Origin: Ostreococcus mediterraneus | Taxonomy: Eukaryota; Chlorophyta; Mamiellophyceae; Mamiellales; Bathycoccaceae | Assembly (NCBI GenBank): GCA_012295225.1 | Contig: WMKK01000011.1 | Location: 335,672-399,671, forward strand | Reading direction: 5' to 3' | Length of the DNA stretch: 64,000 nucleotides | In this document: positions 35,900-45,061 of the stretch, in pieces | Layout of the letters: the number at the start of each line of letters is the position of its first letter | Numbering within the stretch: the stretch's first letter is position 1 | Translations under genes and position numbers: made by a program | Notes under the pieces: generated by a model | Seen by the model: the letters and a program-made list of their open reading frames with translations, nothing else | What the model was told of the DNA's origin: nothing | Database searches by the model: none

Positions 35900-37666
35900 T
35901 TAAGCGGTGAAATAATTTGTGATTGGATTATTTTTCGCCTTCTTGAATGATGGTCCACCACCAGTACCACCAGCAGCAGCATTCGCCTTTGGGAACAACG
36001 ACGCACGAATTTCGCGTTGAATTTCTTCGGGTAACTCGGCCAACACGCTTTTGTCGATTTGATCCGCCTTGATTGGACTCACGGCTGGTGTCGCTGTCGT
36101 CGTCGCGCGTTCGGTGGCATTTTTGAACATTTCCACGACATCGCCGCAATCTTTTTCGTTTGACACAAAGTTCGAGGCGGAAATGGATAAACCCGTGATG
36201 GACCAATTCGAGCGACCGCTCGCCCACTTGGAGACGAGCGCCAACGCGTCTTGAGCTTTTTCCGCCGCGCCTGCGCGCAGCGCGCAGCTTCGCGAACAAT
36301 ACCCGTTACTCGTGCCACGTTCATCTGGTGAAGACAATCCTAGCGTCAAGAGCTTGGCGGTGCGATCCCATTCTACTTCATCCGCCTCGACGCGGTCGTT
36401 GAGCTCGGCGGCGAGCTCCGTGAGCCGATATTTCACCGCCTCGAGCGATTTAAGCGCTAGCGCCCCTCGAAACGTCTTACCCGTGCCGATGCTCTTGGGC
36501 ATTTCACGCGCCTTGACTGGATCGTCATCCAGACCGAGCGACACTTTGCGCACCCATTGCGCCTTTTCCTCGCCGACGACGTGCTCGAGCTTGCGAATGG
36601 GCGTCACCGCGAGCTCGCCGATGGTCTTCACATCCAACGCCTCGGCGAGCTCACGACCGAGCTTGGCGCCGAGACCGCGAATGCGGTCGATTGGCAGATC
36701 GCGCAGGAGATTTTCGGTGTGATCTGGGCACAGAACCGTCTGAGAATTAGGCTTATTCATGCCGCTCGTGAGTTTGGCGAGCATTTTATTCGGCGCGATG
36801 CCCGCGCTCAACGTGTACCCGAGCTCATCCACACAGCGCTTACGAAGACCTTCGCAAATGTACGCCCCAGCGGCGAGTAACTTTTCTTCTTCGCGCCATT
36901 CGTGTTCTTCGCGATCCCACCACGCCACGGACGCCTCATCCGGCAGCCGCGGGCGAAACTTAGCCATGGGATCGGGCGCCGCCGCCGGCTCTGACGGTTC
37001 AGACATAGTCGCCACCGACGCCTCCTGGGCGTCACCACCGCCACCGACACCACCATCAGTCGCGGGCGCGATGACGACGCCATCCGCGGACCCCGCGCGC
37101 AAGTTCGCCTTGCTCACGAACGCCGGTGCCTCACTCGCGCCCGCCACGTGCGACCGTCTCGCGCGCGCCACGACTTCTTCAAATCCAACCTCCTCCAGCG
37201 CCGCATTCGCGCTCAGCGTCAAATCCAAATACGCCTCATCAATCGACGCGCGTTCAATCACCCCTCCACACGCCAACACTTGCGCAACCTTGGCCCCGGC
37301 GTCGCGATACGACGTTAAATCCGCCTTGGACCGCCGCGTCGGCACTTGCACAAACACGCACTCCGGCGCCAACCTCGCCGCCTCACCCGCACGCATCTGT
37401 CGCTTCACGTTGCAGGCACGTGCTTCATAACTAACCGCTATCAATGAATGGTTCTCAAAGTCCTTCGCCCCGCGATCGAGCACGCGCGCCCGCACATCTT
37501 GTGCGCTCATCGATTTCACCCCACCCTGTTCGAACGGATTATACTGCACCACCGCCACCGGACACCCGTGCAGCGACGGATCGAGCGTGCGCTCGACTTG
37601 CACGTAGAACGCATCGAGATCGAGGTGAGCGATGACTCGCGCGGCGCCCGCGGCGCCAGATGACAT
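35900..37666 (-). CDS. POLH: Y-family translesion DNA polymerase eta
   Basis: Predicted 588-residue translesion polymerase that copies past UV dimers. Motif I is HLDLDAFYVQVE; the second catalytic pair is in SIDEAYLDL near residue 145. The pol-eta-type insertion lies between them and YTLSAGIAPNKMLAKLTSGM, and the little-finger domain follows. The C-terminal region has a ubiquitin-binding-motif-like IDKSVLAELPEEIQREIRAS. The last residues NPITNYF resemble a degenerate PCNA-interacting box. A Cys-type ubiquitin-binding zinc finger, as in animals, is not seen; this matches plant-type pol eta. Head to head with the aminotransferase, 71 bp between starts. Confidence 0.93.
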   Translation of the reverse strand: MSSGAAGAARVIAHLDLDAFYVQVERTLDPSLHGCPVAVVQYNPFEQGGVKSMSAQDVRARVLDRGAKDFENHSLIAVSYEARACNVKRQMRAGEAARLAPECVFVQVPTRRSKADLTSYRDAGAKVAQVLACGGVIERASIDEAYLDLTLSANAALEEVGFEEVVARARRSHVAGASEAPAFVSKANLRAGSADGVVIAPATDGGVGGGGDAQEASVATMSEPSEPAAAPDPMAKFRPRLPDEASVAWWDREEHEWREEEKLLAAGAYICEGLRKRCVDELGYTLSAGIAPNKMLAKLTSGMNKPNSQTVLCPDHTENLLRDLPIDRIRGLGAKLGRELAEALDVKTIGELAVTPIRKLEHVVGEEKAQWVRKVSLGLDDDPVKAREMPKSIGTGKTFRGALALKSLEAVKYRLTELAAELNDRVEADEVEWDRTAKLLTLGLSSPDERGTSNGYCSRSCALRAGAAEKAQDALALVSKWASGRSNWSITGLSISASNFVSNEKDCGDVVEMFKNATERATTTATPAVSPIKADQIDKSVLAELPEEIQREIRASLFPKANAAAGGTGGGPSFKKAKNNPITNYFTA

Positions 37667-37737
37667 CGCGGCGGCGAATGGCGATGGAGTAGCACACCAT
37701 CGCGTTTGTCAACTGTCGCGCCGCATTCGACGCCGCC

Positions 37738-39081
37738 ATGCGCTCGACGACGGCGCCGCGAATCGCGCCGCGCGCGCGGGCGACGCCACCGCGCGGGCGG
37801 CGAGTGATGGCGAGCGTGGATGCGCCGTCGACGAGCGCGCGCGTGCGCGATCTCAGAAATGAAGGCGCGTACGCGGTGCTGGCCAAAGCGAAAGCGCTCG
37901 AAGCGCGCGGGCGCGACGTGGTGCACTTGGAGATTGGCCAGCCAGGGTTCGCGACGCCGGAGAATATCGCTCGAGCGGGTATGCGCGCGATCGAGGGCGG
38001 GGCGACAAAGTACGCGGCGCCGGATGGGACGATGGAGCTCAGGGACGCGGTGGCGTCGTACGTGGCGAGGACGCGAGGCGTCGACGTCGATGCGGATGAA
38101 GTCGTCGTCGGACCAGGGGCGAAACCGGGTTTATTTTTACCCACGCTCGCGGTGGTGGATCCAGGGGACGAGGTGGTGTTCCCGGACCCGGGGTTTCCAA
38201 CGTACGCGGCTATGGTGGACGCCGCCGGCGGCGTGAAGAAACCGGTGGCGTTGCGCGCGGATGGCGCGTCGTTCGATATGGATGCCCTCGAGCGCGCGGT
38301 GAATGCAAAGACAAAGTTAATTGTGATTAATCCCACCGGGGGGAATCCCACGGGAGGGGTGATGCCGAGAGAGGATGTTGAACGCGTCGCGGCGTTGGCG
38401 CGAAAATTCAACTGTTGGGTGCTGAGCGACGAGATATATTCAAGACTGATTTATTCGGAAAGCAGTAGCGGTAGCGGTAGCGGCGACGTCAGTAGTGACA
38501 GTGCGTCGAACAGCGCGACGACATCGAACGCCGATGACGATTCGGTATTCTCCATCATTTCCCTTCCCGGGATGAAGTCGCGAACGATTTTAGTGGATGG
38601 ATTTAGCAAGACGTATTGCATGACTGGATGGCGCTTGGGGTGGATTGTCGCCCCCAAAACCCTCGCCGAACGCGTGAAACTCCTCACCGTACACTCCGTG
38701 GGTTGCGTCGCCGCATTCACCCAAGTCGCCGGCGTTGAGGCGCTCACCGGGCCGCAGGACTCTGTCGTCGCCATGCGCGACGCGTACAAAATCCGCCGCG
38801 ACTACCTCGTCGACGCTCTCAACGCCATTCCGGGCGTCACCTGCGCCAAACCCGCAGGCGCATTCTACGTCTTCCCAAACATCGCCTCTTTTGGTGTGTC
38901 CTCACAAGAACTCGCAGATTATCTCCTCGAAGACGCCGGCGTCGCCTTACTCCCGGGCACCGACTTCGGCGCCAACGGCGAGGGCCATCTCCGTCTCTCC
39001 TACGTCGGCGACCTCGACACCCTCCGCGACGCCGTCGAGCGCATCAAAACATCCCTCGCCAAGTTCGCGTCGCGCCCATAG
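37738..39081 (+). CDS. Class I/II PLP aminotransferase (aspartate aminotransferase-like)
   Basis: Predicted 447-residue fold-type I PLP enzyme. The Schiff-base lysine lies in LVDGFSKTYCMTGWRLGW. The cofactor motifs NPTGGNPTGG and WVLSDEIYSRLIY are present, and the terminal Arg is in EGHLRLSYVG. It resembles prokaryote-type aspartate/aromatic aminotransferases more than the classical eukaryotic AAT. A Ser/Gly/Asp-rich insert (about residues 240-265) after the SDEIYSRL strand is unusual. The first about 30 residues are Arg/Pro-rich and could be an organelle presequence, with a second in-frame ATG at 37807. Substrate cannot be fixed from sequence. Confidence 0.9.
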   Translation: MRSTTAPRIAPRARATPPRGRRVMASVDAPSTSARVRDLRNEGAYAVLAKAKALEARGRDVVHLEIGQPGFATPENIARAGMRAIEGGATKYAAPDGTMELRDAVASYVARTRGVDVDADEVVVGPGAKPGLFLPTLAVVDPGDEVVFPDPGFPTYAAMVDAAGGVKKPVALRADGASFDMDALERAVNAKTKLIVINPTGGNPTGGVMPREDVERVAALARKFNCWVLSDEIYSRLIYSESSSGSGSGDVSSDSASNSATTSNADDDSVFSIISLPGMKSRTILVDGFSKTYCMTGWRLGWIVAPKTLAERVKLLTVHSVGCVAAFTQVAGVEALTGPQDSVVAMRDAYKIRRDYLVDALNAIPGVTCAKPAGAFYVFPNIASFGVSSQELADYLLEDAGVALLPGTDFGANGEGHLRLSYVGDLDTLRDAVERIKTSLAKFASRP

Positions 39082-39827
39082 GTCACTTGCATCGCCCATC
39101 GCGCCCCTAGATGTCATGTAAAGCGTCCTTCGCTCCGTGTCTGATAGAAGGACGATGTCTCGTTAATGGNCGTATGGTCTTAACTATTGGTTACTGTAAC
39201 GTATTTTGCGATATGTTCGCACTAATCAATTATGTAGAATGTACGTGCCGACGGGCTAGGTCTTTGCGCCGCCGTTTTGGTAGTAGACGTCGCGCGCGCT
39301 CGCACGCCGTGACGTCAGTCTTCAGACATAGCAATAGAGCATTGTTATACACAGACCAAGACTCCGTACTAAGTCAACTTTTCGACTATCTAACACCCGC
39401 TTGTGACTTGCGCCGGCGCCGGTTGACAGGGACAACTCTCAGAACACGTATTTGGATCCAGCGAGACTCCATCTAAGGCTACTAGTTGCTCTCGGTTAAC
39501 CGTCCATCGATCAGTGTCAAATGTTTACATTAGTGGCGTCACGCCCCAACACCCAAACGCCCCACCCATCCAGCGACCCAACACAACGCGCCTCGACCGC
39601 GTCGATTCCCGCGCCGCACCACCCTCGCGCGCGCCGCACATCTCCGCACCGCGCGCATATCCACCGCGTCCGCACCCGTTCGCCGTTCGCGACGACGACG
39701 ACGCGCGCGCGCACACGGATCGCATTCGCGAGTCTCGTGGTTTCGTGTTGAACGACGCATTTCGACTCGCTTCGCGCGTCGCGTTCGCGGTCGTTGAACG
39801 CAGTCGTTGGTGACGCCTACGCGCGCG
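39082..39827. other. Intergenic interval with an ambiguous base and a lower-GC patch
   Basis: About 750 bp. One undetermined base (n) lies at 39170. The stretch around 39170-39240 is clearly AT-richer than the surroundings and contains no recognisable gene or repeat. From about 39530 the GC-rich composition returns, with presumed promoter sequence of the next gene. Confidence 0.5.
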
Positions 39828-42800
39828 ATGTCGACGGATGATCGTCGGCGTGTGATGACGCGCTCGCGGCGTTCGGCGTCGAGAGCGTCGAGAGCGACGA
39901 CGGCGTGCGCGGTGGCGGCGCTCGCGCGGATCGCGGGCGCCTCGGCGACGTCGTCGTCGTCGTCGTCGATGAGTCATGGACACGCGTACGCGGCGTCCAC
40001 GTCGATGCCGGCATCGCAGATGTTGCACCGCGAGAGACCGAAGATGCCACTGTTTGGACAGGCGGAGGAAGCCGAGTGTGATTTTTACTTGTCCCCGACT
40101 GGGATCGCCGACGCGTCGGATGAAGACGCCGGGTCCGCGACGAATCCGTTTGGTTCGTTCGAAACCTCGCAGTTGGTGTTGAAGCCTGGGAATGTGTTGT
40201 GCGTGGAGAGTGGGAGGTACACGTATGATACGTTTGTTGGCGCGGAAATCGTCGCGCAAGGGACCAAGGAGGCGCCTATTAAGTTCACGGGACGCGCGAG
40301 CGCCGCCGGAGAGTATCCAAAGATTGAGTTTACAGGCGCCGTGGCGATGGATTTTAGAGCTGCTGAATACGTCACCGTGGAGAACATTGAGATTGACGGC
40401 GGTGCGAAAGCGCTCGACGCGAGATCGACGGTGGCGAATTTCTGGTGGGCGAATAAGAAGATCACCAATCAAGGGCAAATGTGCTTTCGATTGCGAGACA
40501 AGTCGCGACACGTGAAGATTTTGGGGTGCGCGTGCCATGACGTGTCGGATAACGCAGTGACTGTGTTGGATGCGTTCTACACGACGATTAAGAACAACGT
40601 CTTTTATCGTATTGGCTGGTATCCATCTACTTCGACAACGACGCCGACTGCCATTCGACGAGCGTACACGCCCAAGACGAGCGAAGTTGAGGAAGATGGC
40701 GAATATCGCCTTGATATCGACGGTAACGCAATTTTCAACGTCGAATCGCACGTGTACGCGCGTAGTGATACAGATTCGACCGGCGAGATTGTTGACGCGT
40801 TTGCCATTTCTCTCGATACCGTGACGGATGAAGATTCCAGGTATCGCGTCAGCGAAAACTTGTTGGCGTTCAACAACAACAACAACTTGCTCTACAAGTA
40901 CAATCCGCACTTGTTGGTGAGCAAAAATACCATCTATTCAGATCCAGCGCACCCATCCAACGGCATCACGGACGTGTCTGACGCGTCTCGGGCTGTTTTG
41001 CAAAGCAACGTCGTCTACGCTGGCAAGGACGCCGAGTACGCGGCGCGGTTCGCGTCCAAAATGTCTTCCGACACGCGTGATAACGTCGTCGGTGGTGGTG
41101 CCGATATTACTGGGGAAGAGAACATGAAGAATGTCGGCGATTACACGCGCGTATTTGCCGACGCACCGGGTGGAGACTTTTCCGTCGTCCCGAGTATCAC
41201 CAACCTCTTGGGCGACGGCGCGGAAGCTCCAGGCGTGGATGCCAGCACTTTGGAGCGGTTGGCGATGATTGCGCAGCAATACAATGGCCAAGTGATCGGC
41301 GAAAGCACGTGGAAGGTCAATCACGAAGCGATCACGCTCATGATTATCGACACGAAACCAGCCAAGTTTGACGGAGCTGAATTCAAGCGAACGTCGCCGA
41401 GCGAGGCGCAAATCGATTTCACTTCCTCGACGACTGGGGAAAAGTTTACGCTGAAGTTGAATTCCGAGTACGCCCAACAAATTTACGACAATGGCGACGT
41501 CTCGCCGCTTTCGGAGAGTTACAAAACTCTTGATCATGGTGAGCGTCCCCAGGATACCGTGAATGTCCCGCCAGCCGTCGCCGCGGAGGAATATCCGACC
41601 ACGAATTCCGCCTACCCATCTTCGGACGCCAGCACGTATCCGTCCGCGGACTCTGCATACCCATCTTCGGACGCCAGCACGTATCCGTCCGCAGACTCTG
41701 CCTATCCTTCGAAGGGATCCAGTGCGTACCCGGCGTATCCCTCTTCCGAAACCGAAACCATCAAACGTGCGACGCAAGACGCCGTCGACGCTATTCAGGC
41801 GGCGACTGCGAAAGCTATCGCCGAAGTCAAGGAGGAAGCGCCTAGTGTCGAGGAATTGAACAAAGAGGATGGTTTGATCGGGGATGACTCGGGCGAGTAC
41901 GAAGCGACCGAACCGTTTGCCATTCCCAAAGTAGATTTGTACGGCACCGACCCAGACGCGGGTGTCAAAGACGGGCGCGTGGTCGTTCCAACGGCGGATG
42001 GCAAAACTGGTCTCATCAGAGAACAGATCATTGAGGGCGATGCATCGATCGTGGATTTGGACAAACCGGATGAAGACGTGAGTAAGATTGTAGGTCTCGA
42101 CGAGGAGTGCTACAGTCCTCCGCCCCCGTGTTCGCACCAGATTCATCTGATGGCATACAGAACTTCACGTCCACGAACAGCCACTTCGCCGGTGGCAGAT
42201 ACGACTCTCAATGCGCCGACGACGGAAGATACCACTCTCAACGCGCCCACGACGGAAGATACCACTCTCAACGCGCCCACGACGGAGGATACCACTCTCA
42301 ACGCGCCCACGACGGAGGATACCACTCTCAACGCGCCCACGACGGAGGATACCACTCTCAACGCGCCCACGACGCCAGAGGAGATTCCCCAGCTCGGTGA
42401 CTGGGGCGTTCGCGATCCGAAGCAACAACGCAGACAACGAAGAGCAACTTTGGCCGCATTGGGCATCAAACAAACGTACTCTGAGCGCTTTGGTGATTTT
42501 ATCGCACCCGTCGCTATCATGTTGGCGGTTGTCGCGGCGGTTGTCGTGAGCAATAAATCTTGGATGTCTTCGGCGGACGCCGTTGAAGAGCGAGCCTCGT
42601 TACTCGCTATGGCTGAGGAAGCTGAAGAAAGAAGCAGCATGAGCAAGTATAGCAGCACGACGAAGATGCGTCGAAGTGCACTCGTCGGTTCCGCGGTTGC
42701 TGGCGTTTGCTTAGTGGTTGCGTCTACCACGTCTTCGGCTCCTCGCGCGTCGGATATGAAAGTCGCGCGCGCCGAAGTCTCTCAGTTGGGTTCAAAGCTC

Positions 42801-43415
42801 TCTTCGTGCGCTGGAAAGTTCTACATCGTCGGTCTTGCCGAGACGTCGTGTTCAGTCCGAGCGAGTGACATTCCCGTCGAATCTAGACCATTTCCGCTTG
42901 AAGATTATATCAAGTTTGAAGCGTACCTCATCGCGCGGCTTTCGTGGGGCGCGTTTTGGCAAATGAAGAAGACAGCGTTTGACCTTCGTACCGACGCAAA
43001 GGCTCGGATCCTGCAAGAAGCCGGAGTAACGGCAGAGGATGAGGTGAACATCGATTTCAACGCGCAGTGCTTGAGAACGAAAGCGTGGTGCACGAAGTCA
43101 GACGAAGGAAAACAATCGATGTGTTGCCGAAGCATGCCATTAAGCCCGTTGGAAATGGCCGACAACTCGTTGGCGTTTAGCTCGTATCAAAGCGTTTTGA
43201 GAAACATCTGCGCGTGTACCGTGCAAAAGAAAGATGTGGTACCGGCTGGTTGTGGCCAGATTTCCACTGAAGGGCGCGATATGTATTGCGATAGACAACG
43301 TACTTTGGGCGTGAGCGATGACAAGCTGAACAAGTGCTGCTTTGCCCCAAATCCGTTCCGGGTGCAAGAGTGCTTGTGCTTGGCGGATGAGGACCATCAC
43401 TGGGATTATCGATAG
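39828..43415 (+). CDS. Composite secreted/membrane protein: beta-helix, repeats, two TMs, Cys-rich end
   Basis: One uninterrupted 1195-codon frame. Residues 1-50 contain a signal-like segment (TTACAVAALARIAGASA). Residues about 70-430 form a right-handed parallel beta-helix of the polysaccharide-lyase/chondroitinase-B type (QLVLKPGNVLCVESGRY, EYVTVENIEIDGG, NVFYRIGWYP). Next come a 15-residue Tyr-Pro-Ser repeat (two copies), an acidic linker and six copies of DTTLNAPTTE. A hydrophobic helix (APVAIMLAVVAAVVV) lies near residue 890. After an internal Met at residue 938 (42639) comes a second helix (ALVGSAVAGVCLVVA) and a Cys-rich domain of about 230 residues ending in CLCLADEDHHWDYR. It could be two fused genes. 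The listed start is the first ATG. Confidence 0.72.
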   Translation: MSTDDRRRVMTRSRRSASRASRATTACAVAALARIAGASATSSSSSSMSHGHAYAASTSMPASQMLHRERPKMPLFGQAEEAECDFYLSPTGIADASDEDAGSATNPFGSFETSQLVLKPGNVLCVESGRYTYDTFVGAEIVAQGTKEAPIKFTGRASAAGEYPKIEFTGAVAMDFRAAEYVTVENIEIDGGAKALDARSTVANFWWANKKITNQGQMCFRLRDKSRHVKILGCACHDVSDNAVTVLDAFYTTIKNNVFYRIGWYPSTSTTTPTAIRRAYTPKTSEVEEDGEYRLDIDGNAIFNVESHVYARSDTDSTGEIVDAFAISLDTVTDEDSRYRVSENLLAFNNNNNLLYKYNPHLLVSKNTIYSDPAHPSNGITDVSDASRAVLQSNVVYAGKDAEYAARFASKMSSDTRDNVVGGGADITGEENMKNVGDYTRVFADAPGGDFSVVPSITNLLGDGAEAPGVDASTLERLAMIAQQYNGQVIGESTWKVNHEAITLMIIDTKPAKFDGAEFKRTSPSEAQIDFTSSTTGEKFTLKLNSEYAQQIYDNGDVSPLSESYKTLDHGERPQDTVNVPPAVAAEEYPTTNSAYPSSDASTYPSADSAYPSSDASTYPSADSAYPSKGSSAYPAYPSSETETIKRATQDAVDAIQAATAKAIAEVKEEAPSVEELNKEDGLIGDDSGEYEATEPFAIPKVDLYGTDPDAGVKDGRVVVPTADGKTGLIREQIIEGDASIVDLDKPDEDVSKIVGLDEECYSPPPPCSHQIHLMAYRTSRPRTATSPVADTTLNAPTTEDTTLNAPTTEDTTLNAPTTEDTTLNAPTTEDTTLNAPTTEDTTLNAPTTPEEIPQLGDWGVRDPKQQRRQRRATLAALGIKQTYSERFGDFIAPVAIMLAVVAAVVVSNKSWMSSADAVEERASLLAMAEEAEERSSMSKYSSTTKMRRSALVGSAVAGVCLVVASTTSSAPRASDMKVARAEVSQLGSKLSSCAGKFYIVGLAETSCSVRASDIPVESRPFPLEDYIKFEAYLIARLSWGAFWQMKKTAFDLRTDAKARILQEAGVTAEDEVNIDFNAQCLRTKAWCTKSDEGKQSMCCRSMPLSPLEMADNSLAFSSYQSVLRNICACTVQKKDVVPAGCGQISTEGRDMYCDRQRTLGVSDDKLNKCCFAPNPFRVQECLCLADEDHHWDYR
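41607..41696 (+). repeat. 45-bp in-frame tandem repeat (2 copies)
   Basis: Two nearly identical 45-bp units encode SAYPSSDASTYPSAD twice, followed by a partial third copy. They lie in the linker of the composite protein. Confidence 0.9.
42198..42377 (+). repeat. 30-bp in-frame tandem repeat (6 copies)
   Basis: Six units encode DTTLNAPTTE. The first copy differs most; the inner copies are almost identical, suggesting recent expansion. The Thr/Pro-rich stalk would suit O-glycosylation. Confidence 0.95.
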
Positions 43416-43597
43416 TTTAAAAATTAGGGACAAAAGTAACTCGTGTATGTGATAATTATAAAATACAAACATGATCAGAATATCTCAAAGAATGATCGAC
43501 ACGGATGCGCGAGGAAACGACGATGCGAGCATTTCTGCTCTGCGTAATCCAAAGAGAACGCGCGCCAAGAGAGAGGAAGTACATGCGTGAACTGAAA

Positions 43598-44817
43598 TTA
43601 GCCATCCATGCTGGTGATGCCGCCATCGGTAATTTGAAATTCAGCCTCGGCTTCTTTCAAATCCGGCCCTTGCAACACCTTCAACACACGAGCTTCCGCG
43701 CGTCCTTTACGAACTTGAAGTCGAATCGTAGACGCGTGCGCCAAAACGTGTCCTCCGATTGGTTTCTTTGGCTCGACACCAGCGAACGCCATACCGCCAG
43801 GATCACTTTGCACTTGGTTCGTCAAAATCACCGCAACGTTGTACTCGTCAGCCAACTTGGTCAATCGAGAGAGAAACTGTCCAAGACGTTGCTGACGCTC
43901 GCTCAACTCGCCGCGTCCGGTGTAGTCGACGCGGAACGGCGCCATGATTGAATCGATCACGAGAAGCTTGTAAGGCTCTTCAGCCATTTTAGCTCCGATT
44001 TGAACGAGTGCAGTCGTCATTTGTTCATTTGTAAACGTGCGGGCAACCATGATATTTTCCAAAACGGCAGCGCTATCCAAACCAAAGCGATCGGCGATTT
44101 GCACGATGCGCTCGCCGCGAAACGTGCCTTCGGTATCAATCCATGCAACCTTGGCACTTCCACCACCATTTTCAATCGGAAGTTGCGTAGTCACCGCAAG
44201 TGTGTGGCACAATTGCGTCTTCCCACAGCGCCATTCGCCAAAAATCTCCGTAATCGCGCGCGTCTCAAACCCGCCGTTTAAGATTTCATCAATCGCTGCG
44301 CAAGACGTCGTCAAATGTAAAGTATCCTTACGCTTTTCACACCACTCTGCACCACTGATAAACCCACCCGCATCGCGATCAGAAAGAACTTTTTGCGCGC
44401 TTTCGAGCAATTTATCCACCTTGGCGTCGCTGAACCCACGCACCGCAACCAAATCCTTGCGCGTGTACAACATCAAAGAGCGCACCGTGGAAAATCCCGC
44501 CTCGTGCACCTTTTTAATATCCGTCGCACTCACGCCGTATTGCTGCAACGCATCGATGGGAATGTGCGATGTAGGCACATCCAACATACCATGCATACCA
44601 TCGCCCACGTCCGCCTCGACGTTGCTGTGCGATGCAACGAAACGCGCGCGCGCGGCGGTTAGTCTACGACGTCACACCATCCGAGACGACGACACTCACA
44701 ACACACACGCGCCGACGACAGCCGGACCACCGCGTTCGCGCGCGCGTGCGCGACGTACATGTTTTCAGCAGCCTCTGATGCCTTTTCTTTGCGCTTGCGC
44801 GACGCCGTGGACGACAT
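43598..44817 (-). CDS. DMC1: Meiotic recombinase DMC1 (spliced)
   Basis: Predicted 361-residue RecA/RAD51-family strand-exchange protein. Exon 1 is 44759-44817 (59 nt), the intron is 134 bp with a GACTAAC branch motif, and exon 2 is 43598-44624. The phase (2+1) matches exactly and adds MSSTASRKRKEKASEAAEN to the N-terminus. A helix-hairpin-helix domain precedes the Walker A (GEWRCGKTQ, with Cys where Thr is usual) and the Walker B LLVIDSIMAPFRVD. DMC1 rather than RAD51 is indicated by DSIMAPFRVD, GRGELSERQQRLGQ and IGGHVLAHAS. It acts in interhomologue recombination at meiosis. Without splicing the frame starts at a GTG or at 44596. Confidence 0.9.
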
Positions 44818-45061
44818 GATGATGCGTTCTCGTCGTCGATGTCGATTCGCGTCGGGTGCCTCGTTTCACTCGCGCGTCGTCGTCGATTCAATCACGCGCG
44901 TCACAGCACGTATCGTCTCGCGTGCGTGCGTCGTGCACACTGCCGTATGTGTGTTGTCGTGCGCGTCGTGCGATGCGTGCGTGATGCAAAGATGTGCGAA
45001 TCGCGCGCGTCGAATTGTGAGATGAGGCGTCCCGGGACGTCGCATTAAAACCGCTACGAGT

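Noticed and set aside
42198-42377. CRISPR-like array of 30-bp repeats
   Set aside because: Units are contiguous with no spacers and are in frame within a protein; it is a coding tandem repeat.
43598-44624. RAD51 as the identity of the recombinase
   Set aside because: DSIMAPFRVD, SERQQRLGQ and GGHVLAHAS are DMC1-type; RAD51 has a different wording at all three sites. A tree would settle it.
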